A stretch of 57,085 nucleotides of DNA. Origin: Erysipelothrix aquatica (lineage in GTDB: Bacteria > Bacillota_I > Bacilli_A > Erysipelotrichales > Erysipelotrichaceae). The notes under the pieces were generated by a model. That model was not told where the DNA came from and did no database searches. It saw nothing but the letters and a program-made list of their open reading frames with translations. Shown here piece after piece: positions 51,708 through 57,085 of the stretch; positions within the stretch are counted from its first letter, which is position 1; each line of letters begins with the position of its first letter. Where the stretch lies: NCBI RefSeq assembly GCF_009828775.2, contig NZ_WTSY02000014.1, positions 1 to 57,085 on the forward strand, written 5' to 3'. Made by a program: the position numbers and the translations under genes.

Positions 51708-53166
51708 CCATCACCTCCGCATCTTTAAGTTTGATAGCAAACGTACATCCTGATGTATCATTTTTTTCGATTGTGATCAGCCCTTGGTGCATATCGACAA
51801 TCATTTTACAAATAGCCAGACCAATACCAATTCCTGTTTTCAAGTGCTTAGAATTTGACTGCGGTTTATCTGAAGGGTACGGATCAAAAAAGTGTTCCAA
51901 ACTTGTCGGACTCAATCCTGTACCAGAATCGGAAACACGAATTACCAACGAATCGTCGACCCGTTTAGCCGAAAGTTTAATCCACGCTTGGTTATCGTTC
52001 TCATATGCATTCTCGATGAGATTGATTAAGACTTGAAGCATCAGTGAACTGTCTACCATTACAAGCACGGTTTCTCGCGGAAGCTGAACCTCTAAACGAC
52101 ACAATGGGTGGCGGCTCTTAATCGTTTGATATGCAAGTTCCATCAATTCATCGACAGGTTCCAATTGCACCGAAGCCTTCATGGCCCCGTCCTGCATTTT
52201 GATAAGATTCAGGATATTGTCAGCGATTCGTTGGAGCAACTGAATTTCAGCCATGATTTGCCCAACTTTAATTTTGTGATCGTGATCTCGCAACGTATTA
52301 TAGAGCATATCACTTGTTCCCAAGATTGCTGCAAGAGGCGTCCGAAGATCGTGAGAAATCGATTGAAGTAACAGACTTCTATTTTTCTCATGTCGCATTT
52401 GCACTTGTAACACATCATTCATCTCATGTTTGAAAATCTCATTGATTTTCAAACACATGGCACCACTCATTGCCTGAAGATATCGAACCTGAGCAGGTGT
52501 CAAAGAAAACCCTTGGACTCGCTGCATCGCGATTACGCCATAGGACTGCCCTGTAAATTTCATCATATGATAATGAATGTCATGTAATGGATACGTAACA
52601 TCTTCTTCATTTAATAATGCGGAATATACAGCAACGTCCTTGCCTGTGTGTATGCTTGCGATTAAACGCTTGTCACTTTGATTTTTTAGTACAACATCAA
52701 CGGAGACACCCATCACCGCTTCAACACTTGCTTGTGCTTGTATCGCAATACTTTCCAGATCATGCCCTTTCAATAGCGCTTGTGTGTACTCAAACAAACT
52801 CAAATTAAGACGCTCATTTTCTTGAGCATTCTTGCGTAATGTCCGTTCATGAATCGATAAGATGCTCATCAGAACAGCAGTACTGGTCATAACAACAAAC
52901 GTTGCAAAATACGATCGATCATAAAACTGTAAGGAAAAATGCGGACTCGTAAAGAAATAATTGAACAGCAGTGTTCCTAAAATTGAACTTACAATTGCAG
53001 ATATTTTCGAAGAATTCAGCCAAGCGATGATTTGAATCGCAACAAAGATAACAAGTATGATACTAATATCTTGATACCCTTGATGCTTTAGTATCATCCC
53101 AATTCCAGTTGCGACTGCGAGAATACATATCATACTCACAACATTACGAAAACGGCGTGTATTCAT
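51679..53166 (-). CDS. KdpD-like sensor histidine kinase lacking the N-terminal KdpD domain
   Basis: The protein is 495 residues from ATG 53166 (AAAGGACAAACTTT upstream). It has a DUF4118-type four-helix membrane region (about 12-110), a GAF-like domain (about 130-255), HisKA with the phosphoacceptor His in LLLQSISHDLRTPLAAILG, and HATPase with NLIENAYEN and DSGTGLSP. Full KdpD (about 890 residues) has an N-terminal KdpD/UspA cytoplasmic sensor that is missing here. No kdpFABC lies nearby. It is transcribed with the KdpE-like regulator. Confidence 0.87.
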   Translation of the reverse strand: MNTRRFRNVVSMICILAVATGIGMILKHQGYQDISIILVIFVAIQIIAWLNSSKISAIVSSILGTLLFNYFFTSPHFSLQFYDRSYFATFVVMTSTAVLMSILSIHERTLRKNAQENERLNLSLFEYTQALLKGHDLESIAIQAQASVEAVMGVSVDVVLKNQSDKRLIASIHTGKDVAVYSALLNEEDVTYPLHDIHYHMMKFTGQSYGVIAMQRVQGFSLTPAQVRYLQAMSGAMCLKINEIFKHEMNDVLQVQMRHEKNRSLLLQSISHDLRTPLAAILGTSDMLYNTLRDHDHKIKVGQIMAEIQLLQRIADNILNLIKMQDGAMKASVQLEPVDELMELAYQTIKSRHPLCRLEVQLPRETVLVMVDSSLMLQVLINLIENAYENDNQAWIKLSAKRVDDSLVIRVSDSGTGLSPTSLEHFFDPYPSDKPQSNSKHLKTGIGIGLAICKMIVDMHQGLITIEKNDTSGCTFAIKLKDAEVMDDYGSCTDC

Positions 53167-53244
53167 AAAGTTTGTCCTTTCTGTTTGCTTATGTGCCCCC
53201 ATTATATGGAAATTTCTTCGCCTTGAATACCCAGTTTGAACATT

Positions 53245-53265
53245 CTTAATACCGCCTTAATAAGG
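53245..53265 (+). promoter_or_regulatory. Tandem CTTAATA operator upstream of the KdpD-like gene
   Basis: CTTAATACCG (53245-53254) and CTTAATAAGG (53256-53265) are spaced by 11 bp, the same element as at 42121-42141. It lies about 35 bp upstream of a TATAAT (near 53205) in front of the kinase, in the opposite orientation relative to its gene. Confidence 0.7.
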
Positions 53266-53290
53266 ATTTTAAACAATTCCTCGTCATTCC

Positions 53291-53350
53291 AAAAAAAAAA
53301 ACACCGCCTTTGGGTGATGTATCATCGGATACAACATCATTGACGGTGTT
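53291..53350 (-). terminator. Terminator of glpK
   Basis: On the minus strand AACACCG...CGGTGTT, with an inner GATGT/ACATC stem, is followed by about eleven T. It lies 78 bases after the glpK stop. Confidence 0.82.
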
Positions 53351-53427
53351 CATGTTTGAATTTTTCTATATTCTTAGGAAATTTGGACAACCACGCATAG
53401 TTTAGTTAGAAGCAATTATGATCAGCA

Positions 53428-54918
53428 CTACGCCTCTTCCCAAGCAACAGCACGACTTACTGCCTTATGCCACCCTTTCAGGTATTGTGATTGCAGTTCA
53501 GAGTCCATGGTAGGATTCCAGGTTTGCGAATACTTATGCATCTGGCGAATTGCTTCCTGACTTTCAAAGAATCCAGTTGCGAGTCCAGCAAGGTAGGCAG
53601 CACCCAATGCGGTTGTTTCCGAAACCGTTGGGCGACGGACTGCAATCCCTAAGATGTCCGCTTGAAACTTCATGAGGAAATCATTCGATGATGCGCCACC
53701 ATCGACTTGCAGTGCTTTGAGCGCAACCCCACTGTCTTTTTCCATAGCTTTAATAACGTCATACGATTGATAGGCAATCGACTCTAAAGCAGCACGGACA
53801 ATATGATCCCGATTCGATCCACGTGTTAGACCTGAAATACTTCCCCGCGCATACATATCCCAGTGCGGTGCACCAAGACCTGTGAATGCCGGAACCAGGT
53901 AAACGCCATTATTATCCTGAACTCGTTGGGCACAAAGTTCAGATTCAGCGGATGATCGAATCAAACCAAGTTCATCACGCAGCCATTGAATTACCGCTCC
54001 TCCGACAAAGATTGACCCTTCCAAGGCAAATTGAACCTCTCCCTTTAATCCGATGGCGATAGTTGTAAGCAAACCATTCTGAGACCGGACCGGTGTCGCT
54101 CCCGTATTCATGAGTAGGAAACACCCTGTTCCATATGTGTTTTTCGCTTCCCCTTGATGAAACGCTGTTTGTCCAAACAATGCGGCTTGTTGGTCACCCG
54201 CAATACCAGAAATCGGAATTTCATGCCCCTGGATATTCGCATAAGCATAAATCTCCGAACTACTCCGCACTTCCGGTAACATTACCATCGGAACCTTCAT
54301 CAAATGACAAAGCGTTTCATCCCATTGCAATGTATGAATATCAAAAAGCATCGTCCGTGACGCATTAGTGACATCCGTAATATGGACTTTTTTGTTACTG
54401 AGATTGTAGACTAACCAACTATCTACCGTACCAAAATACAAATCGCCGCGTTCTGCTTTTTCCCGAGCCCCGGGCACATTATCAAGAATCCACTGAATCT
54501 TAGTGCCAGAGAAATACGCATCGACTTCGAGCCCTGTCTTATCTTGGATTAAGTCTTTATGACCATCACTTACCAGTTGTGAAGCAATTTGTGATGTACG
54601 ACGACATTGCCAAACAATCGCATGATAAATCGGACGACCCGTATGCTTATCCCAAACAATAGTTGTTTCACGCTGATTCGTGATGCCAATAGAGTCAATA
54701 TCTTCAAGCGCTACACCCGAGCGTGCCACTACATCATTTAAAACCGCTGATTGCGTAGCCCATATCTCCATCGGATCATGCTCCACCCAACCCGCCTTCG
54801 GATAAAATTGTGTAAATTCAGTTTGCGCGGCTGCAATAATGTTTTGATCGCGATCAAACATAATCGCACGTGAACTTGTCGTTCCTTGATCCAAAGCAAT
54901 AATATATTTCTTTTCCAT
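53428..54918 (-). CDS. glpK: Glycerol kinase
   Basis: The 496-residue FGGY kinase is full length for GlpK. It shows [85 protein letters not shown] and [19 protein letters not shown]. It phosphorylates glycerol to sn-glycerol-3-phosphate. glpF and glpO/glpD are not adjacent. It is monocistronic with its own terminator. RBS GAGGAG lies before ATG. The upstream 54919-55140 region shows no clear operator. Confidence 0.96.
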   Translation of the reverse strand: MEKKYIIALDQGTTSSRAIMFDRDQNIIAAAQTEFTQFYPKAGWVEHDPMEIWATQSAVLNDVVARSGVALEDIDSIGITNQRETTIVWDKHTGRPIYHAIVWQCRRTSQIASQLVSDGHKDLIQDKTGLEVDAYFSGTKIQWILDNVPGAREKAERGDLYFGTVDSWLVYNLSNKKVHITDVTNASRTMLFDIHTLQWDETLCHLMKVPMVMLPEVRSSSEIYAYANIQGHEIPISGIAGDQQAALFGQTAFHQGEAKNTYGTGCFLLMNTGATPVRSQNGLLTTIAIGLKGEVQFALEGSIFVGGAVIQWLRDELGLIRSSAESELCAQRVQDNNGVYLVPAFTGLGAPHWDMYARGSISGLTRGSNRDHIVRAALESIAYQSYDVIKAMEKDSGVALKALQVDGGASSNDFLMKFQADILGIAVRRPTVSETTALGAAYLAGLATGFFESQEAIRQMHKYSQTWNPTMDSELQSQYLKGWHKAVSRAVAWEEA

Positions 54919-55232
54919 ACGTTATAATCTCCTCAATCATCATTCCAACTTATCAAGTAGCTCAGTAGTGGATGATGTGTTTTCAAAATAGGCGTTATAC
55001 TACTTAGTTCTCTCTTAATTATACTTAAAAAATCCTACGAATGAAATGTCCGTAACCTGTGTCGGTTATACCCTCATAATCTAAAAACCGGGGTTACCTT
55101 TCGAACATATTTTCGTTTAAGATTAAGTTCAAAATAATGTGAAAAAAATCATTATACCACTTAGACATATTTCATGCGCAGATAAAGGAAAAAAACATCA
55201 AAATCAAAGCCACAACAAAACTGTAAATCGTC

Positions 55233-55262
55233 CACTCTTAAAGCCGTATAAGAGTGTTTTTA
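55233..55262 (+). terminator. Orphan rho-independent terminator
   Basis: CACTCTTA pairs with TAAGAGTG and is followed by TTTTTA on the plus strand. No convincing gene precedes it, so it may end a short leader or RNA, or belong to a decayed gene. The region 55100-55440 otherwise has no gene I can support. Confidence 0.65.
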
Positions 55263-55440
55263 AGATTATTATCATAGTAATTTCAACAACGATTTTAGCA
55301 TATAAAAAAATTAAATTACAGTCTTAACAAATCATTCATAAATTGATTTAATTTTTTACATAACCAGAAAGGCAGGGATCAAAATAATTGGTATCAAAAT
55401 CGCTGGGTCTGATTCGTACAATGTATAACACATACATCCT

Positions 55441-56112
55441 GTGGAATCATGCCTACTCAGAATTACCCACATTTATTCTGCACAGAAAGGAAGGATTAAT
55501 ATCATTCTTAGAACTACTTTAATCGGCACCTTACTGACCAATCGTAGAGGATGGGAGATTTTATCGATCTACCCCTTTACGCTGCTCATCATCCCCTTTG
55601 TACTGTTCTTTCTTAGAAAACGAAAAGTATCTTATCGAATCGTTATCACGATGGCGATAATCTATGCTTCCACCATCTTAGAAGTCACGTACTTTCCTCT
55701 CGATTTTAATCAGATGTTTAGGTCAGGAGAACGTTACTTCAATTTTCTTCATATTGCGTACCATTTCGATCTACTAACCCCACTTACAGATCTAAATGCT
55801 CGCGTTATCAATAATTGGCTCTTACAGTTCTATTTCTTTGTCCCCTTTGGCATGCTTATTGCACTATTCCAAGACACCTTAAGTTTAAAGAAATTGTTTA
55901 TGATTGTATTTCTTACAGCAATGATTCTGGATACTTCCCAGATAGTTCTCGCATTCATCCTCGATGCACCGGTGGGAATCGCTGATATCTATGATGTTAT
56001 CATGAATACGCTTGGAGGCATCATTGGAGTTCTTTTATTGAAATATGTACTTTCCCCGTTTTATACAAAAATCACAAAAGGAGCCTCAATTTATGAAATC
56101 AAGAAACATTAG
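55441..56112 (+). CDS. VanZ-like membrane protein
   Basis: The open frame gives up to 223 residues from GTG 55441. The family part starts around residue 35, and the exact start is uncertain: no ATG lies early and AGGAAGG at about 55488 precedes ATC/ATT codons. It has four to five membrane segments, FFVPFGMLIALF, and the typical C-terminal VGIADIYDVIMNTLGGIIGVLL of VanZ-family proteins. The family includes teicoplanin-resistance VanZ but most members have unknown function. It overlaps the next gene by 20 bases. Confidence 0.75.
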   Translation: MESCLLRITHIYSAQKGRINIILRTTLIGTLLTNRRGWEILSIYPFTLLIIPFVLFFLRKRKVSYRIVITMAIIYASTILEVTYFPLDFNQMFRSGERYFNFLHIAYHFDLLTPLTDLNARVINNWLLQFYFFVPFGMLIALFQDTLSLKKLFMIVFLTAMILDTSQIVLAFILDAPVGIADIYDVIMNTLGGIIGVLLLKYVLSPFYTKITKGASIYEIKKH

Positions 56113-56554
56113 AACATGTCTTATCTTTGCCTTATGCGTGATGGCATCACTCCCGTTCTTTAGCAACGACATTCATGCCTCTGAATCTGGTCGTACATAC
56201 TATGTCAGCTTTGATCAGGGCTACTCCAATGGTTACGATGAAAACAAGATGTGGTACGCAGGGCCGGGAACAATTAGAGTTCGAGGCAAGCACTGGATGC
56301 CCATTAATGGATACAGAGAGGCTACAATGTATATGCAACTTCGGCGCGATAACTGGCCTGCATCGATTCAGTACGAAACAAAATCATTAGGGATGATGAA
56401 CTCATATGACAACAATAGTTGGAGCAACGGAAAACCCTTTGATGTTTCATGGCAAGTTGGTGACTTCAATAAGCGCTACTACCTCCATGTTTCTACTGGA
56501 TCTAAACACGTAAATAAGACTGGAATGGGCACCATTAGCTACAACCCACGTTAA
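56093..56554 (+). CDS. Secreted basic protein, unknown (153 aa)
   Basis: ATG 56093 follows AAAAGGAGCCTCAATTT. The signal peptide covers residues 1-30 (TCLIFALCVMASLPFFSNDIHA). The mature part is about 120 residues, rich in Tyr, Trp, Asn, Gly and Arg, without Cys. It looks like a beta-rich secreted effector or bacteriocin-like protein, but I recognise no family. The overlap with the VanZ-like gene indicates co-expression. Confidence 0.65.
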   Translation: MKSRNIRTCLIFALCVMASLPFFSNDIHASESGRTYYVSFDQGYSNGYDENKMWYAGPGTIRVRGKHWMPINGYREATMYMQLRRDNWPASIQYETKSLGMMNSYDNNSWSNGKPFDVSWQVGDFNKRYYLHVSTGSKHVNKTGMGTISYNPR

Positions 56555-56684
56555 AACTCTATGGAAAGGTGACGTATAGATCTTCAACCAATACAAAACG
56601 CACTAAAACTGTCCTGAGTTTTTCTTGGGGCAGTTCCACTTACAGTAAAAAATTGACAACAAGACAATATCTTAGGAGAAAATT

Positions 56685-56891
56685 ATGACAAACACACCCA
56701 ACGAACACATCCGCGTAATGTCTGATAGTACTTACGTTACTTTAATGTTACTTTTGAAAGAGAATGGATATTGCCCATCAGAAGCAAACGGCTTACTTTG
56801 GAATTTTTTGATAAATAACGTACATCTCATCACTGGAAAACGCGAGCGTTTAATATTTAAAGATGAAAGCCTTTATGACGAAATAGTTTAG
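56685..56891 (+). CDS. Hypothetical protein (68 aa)
   Basis: ATG 56685 is preceded by TTAGGAGAAAATT, a good RBS. The 68-residue soluble product (helix-like VMSDSTYVTLMLLLKENG and SEANGLLWNFLINNVHLI) has no motif I recognise. It lies 130 bp after the secreted-protein gene, perhaps in the same unit. The remainder, 56892-57085, shows nothing I can assign. Confidence 0.55.
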   Translation: MTNTPNEHIRVMSDSTYVTLMLLLKENGYCPSEANGLLWNFLINNVHLITGKRERLIFKDESLYDEIV

Positions 56892-57085
56892 TCAGATATA
56901 ACACACTTTAGATTAGTCCCAAAATCAAAGTATTATCTGATTTGATACTCGATAAAAAGGTTCTACATATTCTAGTGTTGGTGAGAAATCATCAACACTT
57001 TTTAATGCTTAATTTCGAACATAATAAAAGACATAGATGACAAACACGATATACTTAGGTTACTACACTCCAAGAAAGGTGCTAG

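Noticed and set aside
51024-53166. Calling the two-component genes kdpD and kdpE
   Set aside because: The kinase lacks the KdpD N-terminal sensor domain and no kdpFABC is present, so only 'KdpDE-like' is supported.
55139-55327. 62-codon ORF starting with GTG
   Set aside because: It has no RBS, is crossed by a rho-independent terminator at 55233-55262 and has a lysine-rich composition typical of random AT-rich DNA. It is mentioned only as a possible decayed copy.
56610-56640. Hairpin AACTG/CAGTT as a terminator after the secreted protein
   Set aside because: The stem is short and interrupted and no T-tract follows.

Overview
The window looks like a chromosomal segment of a low-GC Gram-positive bacterium (Bacillota), most plausibly Erysipelothrix or a close relative. 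The clues are AT-rich DNA, strong AGGAGG ribosome binding sites, four LPXTG wall-anchored surface proteins, an agr-type quorum system, PTS sugar uptake and rho-independent terminators after most genes. The genus is inferred from gene style, not from any marker gene. I see no rRNA, tRNA, phage, insertion sequence or CRISPR array.

Layout. 0.1-7.6 kb: a monooxygenase-fold protein, a CofE-like ligase, then a lysine riboswitch with its own terminator in front of an amino-acid ABC transporter (binding protein fused to permease, plus ATPase) and an M20 amidohydrolase; a membrane protein and a GNAT enzyme follow on the other strand. 7.7-11 kb: a wall-anchored DUF4091 glycosidase-like protein. 11.1-12.9 kb: an ABC-F protein behind a leader peptide, terminator and RBS-sequestering hairpin. 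13-16.3 kb: a complete agr locus in the order agrA-agrC-agrB-agrD; agrD is a 28-residue ORF without cysteine. 16.5-20.2 kb: UV-damage endonuclease, then an ABC ATPase and a frameshifted permease of the bacteriocin-export type. 20.5-26.5 kb: ridA with its own short leader ORF, then a translationally coupled operon rpiR / PTS EIIBC / GH4 phosphoglucosidase / malic enzyme / EIIA. 26.6-28.6 kb: a second, intact permease of the same bacteriocin-type family with a small secreted peptide. 28.8-31.5 kb: a GntR regulator divergent from a ceramidase-like hydrolase and a SIS protein. 31.5-38 kb: peptidase E-like protein, nucleoside deaminase and two LPXTG proteins with 9-bp tandem repeats encoding (I/V)DP units. 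38-42 kb: a P-type ATPase with Na+,K+-ATPase (class IIC) signatures in one operon with two RCK/TrkA proteins. 42-47.9 kb: Rrf2 regulator and divergent reductase, amidase, gluconate kinase, DUF1697 protein, GNAT and a small secreted protein. 48-50.2 kb: the fourth LPXTG protein (InlB-type repeats). 50.6-55 kb: TPR-like protein, a KdpDE-like two-component system without kdpFABC, and glycerol kinase. 55.4-57 kb: VanZ-like protein, a secreted 153-residue protein and a 68-residue protein.

The strongest system-level observations are these. (1) The same 11-bp-spaced direct repeat of CTTAATACCG lies upstream of the P-type ATPase/RCK/RCK operon and upstream of the KdpD-like kinase 11 kb away, which suggests one K+/Na+ homeostasis regulon. 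(2) The agr locus encodes a cysteine-free AgrD with a candidate Ser-Ile-Trp-Ala-Phe lactone ring. (3) A conserved noncoding element, TGCGTCCAA, which can be read as a tiny V/M-R-P ORF, occurs in three separate leaders. (4) A bacteriocin-type export locus appears to be split by a sugar operon, and one permease copy is broken at a homopolymer.
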